A DNA stretch of 64,000 nucleotides from Corynebacterium occultum (GTDB lineage Bacteria; Actinomycetota; Actinomycetes; Mycobacteriales; Mycobacteriaceae), in the NCBI RefSeq assembly GCF_009734425.1, contig NZ_CP046455.1:1488001-1552000 (forward strand), given 5' to 3'. The notes beneath the pieces were generated by a model, which was not told the origin of the DNA, ran no database searches, and was given only the letters and a program-made list of their open reading frames with translations. The position numbers were made by a program, and so were the translations under genes. Of this stretch, positions 26,834 through 36,022 are shown piece after piece (the first letter of the stretch is position 1; each line of letters begins with the position of its first letter).

Positions 26834-28069
26834 ATGTCGACACCCAGAGACAGCTATCACCATCTGATCATCGGGGGTGGGGTGGCCGCGGACAAGGCAG
26901 CCCGGGCCATCCGCAAGGCTGATCCGGAGACCAGCATCGGCATCCTCTCAGCCGATGGGGACGGTCCGGTCTACCGCCCGGCCCTGACCAAGGACCTCTG
27001 GCACGGGGAGGACGAGGACCCCGCCTCCCAGGACCTGCACACCGTGGCTGACACCGGTGCGGAACTTTTCACCGGGGTGGAGGTCACAGCCCTTGATCCG
27101 GCCGCGCACACCGTCACCACCACCCAGGGGCACACCGTGAGCTACGGCCAGCTGCTGCTGGCGACAGGTTCCACCGCCCGACGTTTCGGGGCCTTCGAGG
27201 ATGAACGCCTGATCTACCTGCGCGGGGTGTCCGACTACCGCCGCCTACGGGAACTGGCGCGGCCCGGCAAGAAGATCGCCGTGGTCGGGGGAGGTTATAT
27301 CGGCTCCGAGATCGCCGCCGGGTTATCCACCACCGGCGCTGAGGTCAGCACCTATTTCATGAATGAGACACTGCTGGACAACATGTTCCCACCCTCCATC
27401 ACCACCCACCTGGAGAAGGTGTTTGCAGCACACGGCATCAGACTCTTCCCCGGCTTCCAACTGGACTCCCTGGAACTCGGTGAGCAGATCACCCTCCACG
27501 ATAAAACCGGTCAACAGGCCACCGCGGATGTGGTGGTCCTCGGCCTGGGGGCGGTACTCAACACCCGACTTGCCGAAGCTGCCGGCCTGGAACTGCGCGC
27601 CGGGGCGGTGGCCGTGGACGCACGGTTGCGCACCAGTGCGGAAGATATCTTCGCCGCCGGTGACATCGCACATTTCGAGGACCCGATCTTCGGGCCACGC
27701 CATATCGAGCACATGGACATGGCGGAACGTTCCGGGCGCACCGCGGGACGCAACATGGCAGGTGGGAAAGAAGACTTCCACTACACCCCGCTGTTCTACT
27801 CCGATCTTTTCGAGGACGGCTATGAGGCCCTCGGCAGGCTCTCCACCCACTTCGAGCTGATCGAGGTCTGGGATGAGGCAAAGTCAGCTGCGGTGATCTG
27901 GTACCTGGAGGACGACAAGGTCACCGGTGTACTGCTGTGGAACACCTGGCGCAGCGTGCCCAAGGCCCGTGAGGTGGCTGCCGCTTCCCGCGCCGGGACG
28001 TTGGCTCCGGCGGAGTTGGGTGGGCAGATCACCCCGGGTGGGACGGCGCCCTGGCAGGAGAAAACCTGA
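26834..28069 (+). CDS. FAD-dependent pyridine nucleotide-disulphide-type oxidoreductase (ferredoxin/rubredoxin reductase-like)
   Basis: 411 aa. FAD fold HLIIGGGVAADKAARAI at the N-terminus, a NAD(P)H fold IAVVGGGYIGSEIAAGL at about residue 155, and the second FAD motif DIFAAGDIAHFED at about 275. The C-terminal part resembles the dimer domain of AIF/ferredoxin-reductase-like enzymes. There are no redox-active Cys pairs, so it should pass electrons to a separate carrier, which is not encoded nearby. Start ATG 26834 has gaaggga in front. The phosphoketolase gene follows after 72 bases on the same strand. Confidence 0.88.
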   Translation: MSTPRDSYHHLIIGGGVAADKAARAIRKADPETSIGILSADGDGPVYRPALTKDLWHGEDEDPASQDLHTVADTGAELFTGVEVTALDPAAHTVTTTQGHTVSYGQLLLATGSTARRFGAFEDERLIYLRGVSDYRRLRELARPGKKIAVVGGGYIGSEIAAGLSTTGAEVSTYFMNETLLDNMFPPSITTHLEKVFAAHGIRLFPGFQLDSLELGEQITLHDKTGQQATADVVVLGLGAVLNTRLAEAAGLELRAGAVAVDARLRTSAEDIFAAGDIAHFEDPIFGPRHIEHMDMAERSGRTAGRNMAGGKEDFHYTPLFYSDLFEDGYEALGRLSTHFELIEVWDEAKSAAVIWYLEDDKVTGVLLWNTWRSVPKAREVAAASRAGTLAPAELGGQITPGGTAPWQEKT

Positions 28070-28141
28070 TTTCCGGTATCTTCCGGGGCCATCGTGACCG
28101 TCCCCCCTGAGGGACCTCAACCGAAAGAGAGCGACCCCCTG

Positions 28142-30553
28142 ATGACCTTCCCGACCAAGACCACCTCTCCGCTTGACCCGGAGGAACTTGCCCTCATTGA
28201 TGCCTGGTGGCGTGCCGCCAATTATCTGTCGGTGGGCCAGATCTACCTGTTGGACAACCCCCTGCTCCGGCGGCCCCTGCAACCAGAGGACATCAAGCCG
28301 CGGTTGCTGGGGCACTGGGGTACCACCCCGGGTCTCAATCTCATCTACGCACACCTGAATCGGGTGATCAGGCAGGGGGAGCTGTCGGCGATCTATGTCA
28401 CCGGGCCGGGTCACGGTGGTCCGGGAATCGTGGCGAACACCTACCTGGAGGGCACCTATAGCGAGGTGTATCCCCGGGTCGGGCGGGATGAGGAGGGGTT
28501 ACGGCGGTTGTTCCGTCAGTTCTCCTTCCCCGGTGGGATCCCCAGCCATGTGGCCCCGGAAACCCCGGGGTCGATCAATGAGGGCGGTGAGCTGGGTTAT
28601 TCCCTGATGCACGCCTATGGTGCGGCCTTCGACAACCCTGATCTGCTGGTGGCCTGTGTGATCGGTGACGGGGAGGCAGAGAGTGGTCCGTTGGCCGCCA
28701 GCTGGCACTCCAATAAATTCCTGGACCCGGTGCATGATGGTGCGGTCCTGCCGATCCTGCATCTCAACGGCTATAAGATCGCCAACCCCACGATTCTGGC
28801 CCGGATACCGGAAGATGAGCTGCGCAGCCTGATGGAGGGCTATGGGCACACCCCTTATTTCGTCGGCGGGGATGATCCGGAGCAGGTGCACCAGGACCTG
28901 GCCGGGGTGCTGGATGAGGTGGTGGCTGAAATCAGGCGGATCCAGGACGCTGCCCGGGAGGGTGGGGAAACCCGGCGGGGGAAGTGGCCGATGATCGTGT
29001 TGCGCACCCCCAAAGGCTGGACCGGCCCCGGGGAGGTGGATGGGGTGGCGGTGGAGGGTACCTGGCGTTCCCACCAGGTCCCGCTTTCCGGTGTCCACGA
29101 CAACCCGGAGCATCTACTTCAGCTGGAGCGGTGGCTGCGCTCCTACCGCCCCGGGGAACTTTTTGATGAGCACGGTGCCCTCAACCCTGAGATTGCGGCG
29201 TTGGCACCGGTCGGGGAGCAGCGGATGAGCGCGCACCCCGCCACCAACGGTGGGAGCATCCTGATTCCGCTGGACCTGCCTGATTTCCGGGACTACGCAG
29301 TTCCGGTCAGCTCCCCGGCCACCACCTCCCATGAGGCGACCCGGGTGTTGGGTTCCTACCTGCGGGATGTGATCAGGGCCAATCCGGATAATTTCCGGCT
29401 GATGGGCCCGGATGAGACGGCCAGCAACCGGTTGAGTGCGGTTTTTGAGGACACCGACCGGGTGTGGCAGGGTGAGATCTTTTCCTCCGATGAGGATCTG
29501 GCACCGACGGGCCGGGTCATGGAGGTGCTTTCCGAGCATCTGTGCCAGGGATGGTTGGAGGGTTATCTGCTGACTGGTCGGCACGGGCTCTTCTCCTCTT
29601 ATGAGGCCTTCATCTACATTGTCGATTCCATGGTCAACCAGCATGCGAAATGGCTCAAGGTCAGCCGCGGAATTTCCTGGCGGGCCCCTGTCGCCTCCCT
29701 GAACTATCTGCTGACCTCCCATGTCTGGCGGCAGGACCACAACGGTTTCTCCCACCAGGATCCGGGGTTCATTGATCATCTGGTGAACAAGAAGGCGGAG
29801 ATCGTGCGGGTGTACCTGCCGGCGGATGCCAATACCCTGCTCTCGGTGGCTGATCATTGTCTGCGCAGCCGGGACTACATCAACCTGATCGTGGCGGGTA
29901 AACAACCGGGTCTGTCCTACCTCTCCATGGAGGAGGCGGTGCGGCATGCGACCCGTGGCATCGGGATCTGGGACTGGGCGGGAACTGAAAGGCTCGCCCT
30001 CGAACGTGGGGAGGAGGCGACGCTTCCCGACGTCGTGCTGGCCTGTGCGGGGGACATCCCCACGCTTGAGACCCTGGCTGCGGCTGATCTGTTGCGTCAG
30101 CATCTGCCGACACTGAAGGTTCGGGTGGTCAATGTGGTTGACCTGATGCGATTGCAGTCCGAGAAGGAGCATCCCCACGGTCTGTCCGACGCCGGGTTTG
30201 ATGCGATCTTCACCCCGGATCGGCCGGTGGTCTTCGCCTATCACGGTTATCCCAGCCTGATCCACCGGCTGACCTACCGGCGTCGCAACCACGCCAATAT
30301 CCATGTCCGGGGTTTCCGGGAGGAGGGGACCACCACCACCCCCTTCGACATGGTGATGCTCAATGAGCTGGATCGTTTCAGCCTGGTGATGGAGGTCATC
30401 GACCGGGTTCCCGGCCTGCAGGGGGCGGTGGTCTCGCTGCGCCAGGAGATGGAGGATAACCGATTGCGGGCCCGGGCATACACCCGCCAGCATGGGGAGG
30501 ATGATCCGGAGATCAGTGGGTGGAGCTGGCCGCATGCCACGGGGGAGAAGTAA
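28142..30553 (+). CDS. xfp: Phosphoketolase (xylulose-5-phosphate/fructose-6-phosphate)
   Basis: 803 aa TPP-dependent enzyme. It splits xylulose-5-P (and often fructose-6-P) with phosphate to acetyl-phosphate plus glyceraldehyde-3-P or erythrose-4-P. Family motifs: [15 protein letters not shown], the TPP-binding [37 protein letters not shown], and in the last third [20 protein letters not shown] and [18 protein letters not shown]. The length fits the family. ATG 28142 is preferred over GTG 28094 because it has gaaagagag upstream and the family N-terminus begins there. No acetate kinase is adjacent; acetyl-phosphate would enter the cell's pool. Confidence 0.95.
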   Translation: MTFPTKTTSPLDPEELALIDAWWRAANYLSVGQIYLLDNPLLRRPLQPEDIKPRLLGHWGTTPGLNLIYAHLNRVIRQGELSAIYVTGPGHGGPGIVANTYLEGTYSEVYPRVGRDEEGLRRLFRQFSFPGGIPSHVAPETPGSINEGGELGYSLMHAYGAAFDNPDLLVACVIGDGEAESGPLAASWHSNKFLDPVHDGAVLPILHLNGYKIANPTILARIPEDELRSLMEGYGHTPYFVGGDDPEQVHQDLAGVLDEVVAEIRRIQDAAREGGETRRGKWPMIVLRTPKGWTGPGEVDGVAVEGTWRSHQVPLSGVHDNPEHLLQLERWLRSYRPGELFDEHGALNPEIAALAPVGEQRMSAHPATNGGSILIPLDLPDFRDYAVPVSSPATTSHEATRVLGSYLRDVIRANPDNFRLMGPDETASNRLSAVFEDTDRVWQGEIFSSDEDLAPTGRVMEVLSEHLCQGWLEGYLLTGRHGLFSSYEAFIYIVDSMVNQHAKWLKVSRGISWRAPVASLNYLLTSHVWRQDHNGFSHQDPGFIDHLVNKKAEIVRVYLPADANTLLSVADHCLRSRDYINLIVAGKQPGLSYLSMEEAVRHATRGIGIWDWAGTERLALERGEEATLPDVVLACAGDIPTLETLAAADLLRQHLPTLKVRVVNVVDLMRLQSEKEHPHGLSDAGFDAIFTPDRPVVFAYHGYPSLIHRLTYRRRNHANIHVRGFREEGTTTTPFDMVMLNELDRFSLVMEVIDRVPGLQGAVVSLRQEMEDNRLRARAYTRQHGEDDPEISGWSWPHATGEK

Positions 30554-30575
30554 CCACCACCGGGGGGTTTCCCGC

Positions 30576-31628
30576 TCATCCGGAATCATGAATACGCCCC
30601 TTCGTCTGGTTCAGCGGCCGGTTTGACCCACCCCGGCGCGCGGAGATGATCTCCGCGAGCATGGACACCGCGGTTTCCGTGGGGGTGTGGGCACCTAGGT
30701 CCAGGCCGAGGGGTGCGTGAAGTCTGGCCAGGTCCGCCTCGCTGACACCCAGGTGTCGCAGGCGGGTGAAGCGCTGTTGGCTGGTGTGGCGTGATCCCAT
30801 GGCGCCGATGAACTGGGCCGGGGTTTGCAGCGCCGCACTCAGGAGCGGATCATCGAATTTCGGGTCATGGGTCAGGGCACAGAGTATGGTGCGTTGATTA
30901 ACCTCAAGTTCGGCGAGGTATTTATGGGGTTGTTGCACCACGATGTCATCGGCATCGGGAAAACGTTCCGGGGTGGTGAATGTTGCCCGGGCATCACAGA
31001 TGGTGACCCTGTAGCCGGTGATCTTGGCCAGGCGGCACAGTGCAGCGGCGAAGGCGTTGGACCCGAAGATGACCAGGTGTTCGGGCCCGCTGTAGCTGCG
31101 GATGAAGTGTGCTCCGCTCAGGGCGGAGTGTTGGCGCCCCAGCATGTCTCTGGCCTGTTGCTGGAGGGTTTCCCCGAAAACCTGCCCGGGGTGGGGGCTC
31201 AGTAGTTCGCGCTGACCACGCTGCGGGCCACCCAGTGCGGTGATGGTGGCCACCGGGATACCTGCCCCCACGTAGGCCGCCAGGTCCCGGTAGAACCCCA
31301 GTTCATTTTCCCTGATCTGTTCCAGCAGTACCCGGATGGACCCACCACAGGTCAGGCCGACCCCGAAGGCGGTGTCCTCGCTGTAGCCATAGTCCCGGAG
31401 CAGGGACTCCCCGGTGGCGGCGACCTCTTCCGCGCAGGCCACCACATCCGCTTCCACACATCCCCCGGATAGGCTGCCGATGACCAGGCCATCCCCGAGG
31501 ACGGCCATGTGGGCACCGGGTGGTCGGGGTGCGCTGGAGGAGGTGGCCACCACCGTGGCCAGCACAAAACTCTGGCCGGCCATCAGGGCAGGGGTCATCT
31601 CCGCCCAGAAATCATCATCATCTGCCAT
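30576..31628 (-). CDS. XdhC/CoxI-type molybdenum-cofactor insertion protein
   Basis: 350 aa. The XdhC N-terminal domain is shown by FVLATVVATSSSAPRPPGAHM and GSLSGGCVEADV. The C-terminal Rossmann domain shows HLVIFGSNAFAAALCRLAKITGY and FIGAMGSRHTSQQR with LHAPLGLDLGAHTPTETAVS. Such proteins bind and insert the sulphurated Mo cofactor into the large subunit. Strong ribosome site (gaaaggagggg) before ATG 31628. Last gene of the operon that starts with the 2Fe-2S subunit; it overlaps the previous gene by 11 bases. Confidence 0.9.
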   Translation of the reverse strand: MADDDDFWAEMTPALMAGQSFVLATVVATSSSAPRPPGAHMAVLGDGLVIGSLSGGCVEADVVACAEEVAATGESLLRDYGYSEDTAFGVGLTCGGSIRVLLEQIRENELGFYRDLAAYVGAGIPVATITALGGPQRGQRELLSPHPGQVFGETLQQQARDMLGRQHSALSGAHFIRSYSGPEHLVIFGSNAFAAALCRLAKITGYRVTICDARATFTTPERFPDADDIVVQQPHKYLAELEVNQRTILCALTHDPKFDDPLLSAALQTPAQFIGAMGSRHTSQQRFTRLRHLGVSEADLARLHAPLGLDLGAHTPTETAVSMLAEIISARRGGSNRPLNQTKGRIHDSG

Positions 31629-32268
31629 GGAAGGTTCCCCTCCTTTCCTGCCAGGCCCGCAGATCCTCGGGGGTGTCCAGGTCCCGCCCATCAGCCAGGT
31701 GGCTGACATCGACCAGGTCAACCAGTTCCGGGTGGGTGCCCAACCAGGCCCGCCCGGCGCTGTCCCCGGCTGCCAGGGCAGCGGCCTGCACCCCCAGGTC
31801 ACGGGGGAAGATGATGGGATGCCCCCGCCGGAGTCCACCGGTTTTATCGGGGTAGGCGGCTGCGGTGACCCGGTGGGAGGTGGCCTGAGACCGCAGGAAG
31901 GAGACCACCCCGGCACTGAGGTCAGGCTGATCCACCAGGGCCACCATCACCATCCCTGCGGACGTTGCGGGCAGAATCCTGGCAGCTCTCCCCATGCCCA
32001 GGGCGAAGGAGGAACCCATCCCTTCCGCCCAGTCCTGGTTGACCACCACCTGATGCTCACCAGGGCCCAATACGCGACGTACTTCCCCGGCCGCGGCTCC
32101 GAGCACCACAATCACCTCCGTACACCCACCCTCCCGCAGGACCCGGGCCAGGCGCACCACCTGGGGCTCGGGGGCGTCGCCAAGCTGCAGCAGTGCCTTG
32201 GGCCCCAGCCCCAGGCGGCTCCCGGAACCTGCGGCCAACAACACCCCCACCAGGGGAGTGGCGCTCAT
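31618..32268 (-). CDS. MocA/MobA-like molybdopterin nucleotidyltransferase
   Basis: 216 aa. The nucleotidyltransferase start VGVLLAAGSGSRLGLGPKALL (first 30 residues), the Mg-binding area VALVDQPDL and RGHPIIFPRD match MocA/MobA-like enzymes. In an operon with a Mo-hydroxylase the likely job is making molybdopterin cytosine dinucleotide, as MocA does for E. coli PaoABC. It overlaps the Mo-subunit gene by four bases upstream and the XdhC gene by 11 bases downstream. The nucleotide choice (CTP or GTP) cannot be told from sequence alone. Confidence 0.85.
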   Translation of the reverse strand: MSATPLVGVLLAAGSGSRLGLGPKALLQLGDAPEPQVVRLARVLREGGCTEVIVVLGAAAGEVRRVLGPGEHQVVVNQDWAEGMGSSFALGMGRAARILPATSAGMVMVALVDQPDLSAGVVSFLRSQATSHRVTAAAYPDKTGGLRRGHPIIFPRDLGVQAAALAAGDSAGRAWLGTHPELVDLVDVSHLADGRDLDTPEDLRAWQERRGTFHGR

Positions 32269-34358
32269 GGCCGGAGGAACTTCGCCGGGGTGGCCGGCAG
32301 ATCCCGAACCCGGATACCGGTGGCGTGATAGGCGGCGTTGATGATCGCCGCGGAGGTACCCACAATCCCGATCTCACCGATCCCCCGGGAACCCATCGGG
32401 GTGGCCCGCTCATCCACATCATCAAGCCACTCCACCTGCAGATTCCCCACATCGGCATGGGTGGGAACATGATAGGAAGCCAGATCCTGGGTGATGAAAT
32501 GCCCATGACGGGAATCCCGGACCGCCTCCTCCAACAAGGCAGCCGACTGGCCCATGATCAACCCACCCAGGAACTGGGAACGCGCCGTGAGCGGATTGAT
32601 CACCCGGCCCACCGAATACACCCCCAGCATCCGCGGCACCCGCACCTCACCGGTGAGACGGTGCACCCTGGTTTCAGCAAACACCGCACCAAAGGAATGG
32701 AAGGCGAACTTCTTCTTCTCCGGATACGCCTTCGAGGTAGCGGTGGTTTCCGCGCCGGGGGCAGGATGTGCCCCGTGTTCGGCGCGGAACTGCTGTGCCG
32801 CCTGGACGATGGCGGTACCCCAGGACCCGGTGCCGGCGGAACCACCTGCCACCGTGGCCTTCGGCAGGTCGGTGTCAGCGATCTCCAGCTTCACCCGGGA
32901 CACCGGCACCCCTAAAGCATCGGCTGCGATCTGCAGCAACGCGGTCCGAGATCCGGTGCCGATGTCGACGGCACCAATGGCCACACTCAGCCGGCCATCC
33001 GCCAGCACCCGGATCCGGGCGGCGTTGCCGGGCATGAAATTAGCCGGGTAGGTGGCCGCCGCCACCCCGGTACCCACCCACCACTCACCCTCCAGGGTGG
33101 AGCGAGGCGCCGGTGGCCGCTGCGCCCAACCAAAACGCTCCGCACCCCGCTGGAGACAGTCCACCAGGCGGCGGCCACTGAAGGGTTTAGCACTGTGCGG
33201 CTCCACCTCCGGCTCATTGCGGATACGCAACTCCACCGGATCCACCCCGCTGGCCTCGGCGAGTTCATCCATGGCCACCTCAATGGCGAACATGCCGGGC
33301 ATCTCCCCGGGTGCCCGCATCCAGGAGGGCACAGCCACATCCAACGGAACCACACGGTGACTGCTGAGACGGTTCTTCCCGGCATACATGACCCTCCCCG
33401 GGACTGCGGCATGCTCCACGAATTCCTTCACCACCGAGGACTGGACGGTCACCTCATGGGAGAAAGCACTAATCCGACCCGCCCGGTCCGCACCCAACCG
33501 GATACGCGAGTGGGTCTGGGGCCGGTAACCGGCGAGTGCAAAGAGCTGCTGCCTGCTCACCGCAAGCTTCACCGCCCGCCCCTCCGCCCATCTGGCAGCC
33601 AGGGCGACCGCCACCTCCGGGCCATGAGGCAGACCCTTGCTACCGAAACCCCCACCAACATAGGGCGCCTGAACCCGAACCTGCTCCTTCTCCAACCCCA
33701 ACAAAGGGGCAAGGGTCTCCGCCACGGGATGCACCCCCTGGGTGGAGTCCCACATCCGCAAAACACCGTTTCGCCAGACCGCCGTCGCCGCATGAGGTTC
33801 CATCGCAGCATTCTGCTCATTCGGGGTGGAATAGGTCTGCTCCACCACCACCTCAGCCACCGCCAACGCCGACTCCACATCACCCTGCACCAGCTCCGGC
33901 TCGGATCCCACCGCCTTCTTCGACGGCAGATAACTCACCCCCTCCGCCATCGACAAGACAGCCTCATCCTCCCGGTAGGAAACCTTCACCAGACGCGCCC
34001 CCTCCCGGGCAGCCTCGCTGCTTTCAGCCAACACCAGCGCCACAATCTGCCCCCGGAAACCCACCCGCGCATCCTGCAGCACCCCCAACTCACGATCCCC
34101 GGTACCCACCAACCTCGGAGCACTATCATGATCCAGCACAATCACCACCCCAGGATGCGCCGAGGCAACCACCGCATCCACCTTCACCACCTCACCCCTG
34201 GCAATGGTGGAGGTCACCAACCAGGCATACAGGGGCGACTGCACCAACTCATGGTCAACCTCCACGGCATAGGACGCCAAACCGGTGACCTTCTCACGAC
34301 CGTCGACACGCACCAGGCCGGTACCCATCGACACCGCCCGAATCGGGGTGGCATTCAT
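32265..34358 (-). CDS. Molybdenum-binding subunit of an aldehyde/xanthine oxidoreductase
   Basis: 697 aa cytoplasmic catalytic subunit. Conserved parts: the GTGLVRVDGREKVTG start, EPHAATAVW, the Mo-cofactor segments (YVGGGFGSKGLPHGPEVAVALA, MRAPGEMPGMFAIE, GTGSRTALLQIAADAL) and the catalytic Glu region RGIGEIGIVGTSAAI near the C-terminus. The length fits PaoC/YagR-type subunits, which are shorter than eukaryotic xanthine dehydrogenase. Its substrate could be an aldehyde or a purine/N-heterocycle. It overlaps the FAD subunit gene by four bases. Confidence 0.92.
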   Translation of the reverse strand: MNATPIRAVSMGTGLVRVDGREKVTGLASYAVEVDHELVQSPLYAWLVTSTIARGEVVKVDAVVASAHPGVVIVLDHDSAPRLVGTGDRELGVLQDARVGFRGQIVALVLAESSEAAREGARLVKVSYREDEAVLSMAEGVSYLPSKKAVGSEPELVQGDVESALAVAEVVVEQTYSTPNEQNAAMEPHAATAVWRNGVLRMWDSTQGVHPVAETLAPLLGLEKEQVRVQAPYVGGGFGSKGLPHGPEVAVALAARWAEGRAVKLAVSRQQLFALAGYRPQTHSRIRLGADRAGRISAFSHEVTVQSSVVKEFVEHAAVPGRVMYAGKNRLSSHRVVPLDVAVPSWMRAPGEMPGMFAIEVAMDELAEASGVDPVELRIRNEPEVEPHSAKPFSGRRLVDCLQRGAERFGWAQRPPAPRSTLEGEWWVGTGVAAATYPANFMPGNAARIRVLADGRLSVAIGAVDIGTGSRTALLQIAADALGVPVSRVKLEIADTDLPKATVAGGSAGTGSWGTAIVQAAQQFRAEHGAHPAPGAETTATSKAYPEKKKFAFHSFGAVFAETRVHRLTGEVRVPRMLGVYSVGRVINPLTARSQFLGGLIMGQSAALLEEAVRDSRHGHFITQDLASYHVPTHADVGNLQVEWLDDVDERATPMGSRGIGEIGIVGTSAAIINAAYHATGIRVRDLPATPAKFLRP

Positions 34359-35344
34359 CGCTGCTCCTCCGCGATCAGCTGATTCAGGGCATGCATCATC
34401 GCACCCCGCAACAAAGGACGCTTATACGCGGTCTCCGCACCAAAACTCGCCACCTCAAGCTGCTTATCGACGGCCCCACCCACCATCGCCTCATCAAGAC
34501 CCCGCCCCAACAGAGCATCCTCCACCACACTCGCCCGCCACGGCTTATGCGCCACCCCACCCCAGGCGATCGCCACCTCAGCAACCACCCCATCCTTCAC
34601 CTGAAGCGCCGCAGCCACAGACACCAACGCAAAAGCAAAAGACGCCCGATCCCGGGTCTTGACATAGGTAGAAGACCGCGCCAACCCACTGGCCGGCACC
34701 TCCACCGCGGTGATCAACTCACCAGGAGCCAACACATGATCGACCTCAGGGTGCGCGCCGGGCAGGGTGTGCAGATCCTGGATGGGGATGCGGCGTTCAC
34801 CCTCCGGGCCAAGGGTCAGTATCTCCGCGTCCAGGGCGGTCAGTGCCACGGCCAGATCAGAGGGGTGGGTGGCCACACACTGCTCACTGGCCCCCAGAAT
34901 CGCGTTGTAGTGGCCATAGCCCTCCACCGCGGAACAGCCACTACCGGGTTCACGTTTATTACAGGGGGTTGTGATGTCCTGGAAGTACAGGCAGCGGGTG
35001 CGCTGCAGAAGGTTACCTGCGGTGGTGGCCATGTTCCGGATCTGGCCACTGGCACCCGAGAGCAGGGCACGACTGATCACCGGCCAGCCTGCCCGCACCA
35101 CAGGGTGGGCGGCTAAGTCACTGTTGCGGACATTCGCCCCGATTCTTAAGCCCCGCCCGGTGTGCTCGATGTCATTGAGGGGGAGCCGACGAACATCCAC
35201 CAGGTGCTCCGGGGTGCGGACACCGAGTTTGAGATGGTCAATCACGTTCGTGCCCCCACCCAGGAAACAAGCCTGGGGGTTGGCCTGGACTGCCGTGATG
35301 GCCTCCTCCAGGGTGGAAGGGGAGTGGTAGTGCAGTGGCTTCAT
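34355..35344 (-). CDS. FAD (and probable 4Fe-4S) subunit of the Mo oxidoreductase
   Basis: 329 aa. FAD-binding PCMH fold: CFLGGGTNVIDHLKLG and the GNLLQRTRC region. A cluster of four cysteines in RTRCLYFQDITTPCNKREPGSGC plus a further Cys at ASEQC is an insert seen in the 4-hydroxybenzoyl-CoA reductase/PaoB branch, where it holds a 4Fe-4S cluster. This favours a PaoABC-like aldehyde oxidoreductase over classical xanthine dehydrogenase. ATG 35344 overlaps the stop of the 2Fe-2S gene. Confidence 0.9.
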   Translation of the reverse strand: MKPLHYHSPSTLEEAITAVQANPQACFLGGGTNVIDHLKLGVRTPEHLVDVRRLPLNDIEHTGRGLRIGANVRNSDLAAHPVVRAGWPVISRALLSGASGQIRNMATTAGNLLQRTRCLYFQDITTPCNKREPGSGCSAVEGYGHYNAILGASEQCVATHPSDLAVALTALDAEILTLGPEGERRIPIQDLHTLPGAHPEVDHVLAPGELITAVEVPASGLARSSTYVKTRDRASFAFALVSVAAALQVKDGVVAEVAIAWGGVAHKPWRASVVEDALLGRGLDEAMVGGAVDKQLEVASFGAETAYKRPLLRGAMMHALNQLIAEEQR

Positions 35345-35850
35345 CGCCCAGCCACCTCCCTGATCGCCGCAAGAATACCCAGGTAGGCACCACACCGGCA
35401 GAGATTCCCGCTCATCCGCTCCCGGATCTCCGCATCACTGAACTGCACCTCTGTTGCCGCCAGGTCCTCAGTGACATGACTGGGATGACCATCGGCGACT
35501 TCCTGCAACATCCCGATGGTGGAACAGACCTGCCCGGGAGTGCAATAACCACACTGAAACCCGTCATGATCAATGAAAGCCTGCTGCACGGGATGAAGAT
35601 CCTCTCCCTCAACAAGGCCCGCGGCGGTGATGACCTCCGAACTCTCATGGGCCACCGCGAGGCAGAGACAGCTTAACTGACGACGGCCGTCAAGAAGCAC
35701 CGTGCAGGAACCACACTGCCCATGATCACACCCCTTCTTCGGCGAGGTGTTGCCCAATCTTTCACGTAGCGCATCCAGCAGCGTGGTGCGGGTGTCCACA
35801 TACACCTCCCGCTCCCGGCCATCTATCCGCAGGGTGATGACATGTTCCAT
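35341..35850 (-). CDS. 2Fe-2S subunit of the Mo oxidoreductase
   Basis: 169 aa with two 2Fe-2S clusters: the plant-ferredoxin type (GCDHGQCGSCTVLLDG plus LSCLCLA) and the C-terminal helical type (FQCGYCTPGQ and GNLCRCGAY). Passes electrons from the Mo site to FAD. E. coli PaoA has a Tat signal peptide; here ATG 35850 gives a protein that begins directly with MEHVITLRIDG, so the complex should be cytoplasmic. It heads the five-gene operon (2Fe-2S, FAD, Mo, MocA-like, XdhC-like). Upstream lies the terminator of the MHS transporter gene. Confidence 0.92.
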   Translation of the reverse strand: MEHVITLRIDGREREVYVDTRTTLLDALRERLGNTSPKKGCDHGQCGSCTVLLDGRRQLSCLCLAVAHESSEVITAAGLVEGEDLHPVQQAFIDHDGFQCGYCTPGQVCSTIGMLQEVADGHPSHVTEDLAATEVQFSDAEIRERMSGNLCRCGAYLGILAAIREVAGR

Positions 35851-35965
35851 GGGTTGCCTCCTGAGGGGCGTTCCGGGCCGGGTCCGTGCTGAATTGCCGG
35901 GGGACTGGCCGCCAGAATAGACGCAGGTCACATTTTCCGCCAGGTTCCAATTCCCCCGAGGCAAC

Positions 35966-36008
35966 AAAAAACCCGCCCACACCACCTGGTGATCAGGTGA
36001 GGGGCGGG
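35966..36008 (-). terminator. Rho-independent terminator of the MHS transporter gene
   Basis: On the minus strand: a GC-rich stem (cccgccc/gggcggg outside, cacct/aggtg inside) followed by a run of T (complement of 35966-35971). Confidence 0.85.
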
Positions 36009-36022
36009 ACGGGGTGCTGGAA

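Noticed and set aside
28094..28141. N-terminal extension of the phosphoketolase from GTG 28094
   Set aside because: The added residues are Pro/Glu-rich and unlike the family; ATG 28142 has its own ribosome site.
33195..34382. 395-codon plus-strand frame opposite the Mo subunit
   Set aside because: Antisense shadow of the Mo-subunit gene; His/Leu/Pro low complexity.
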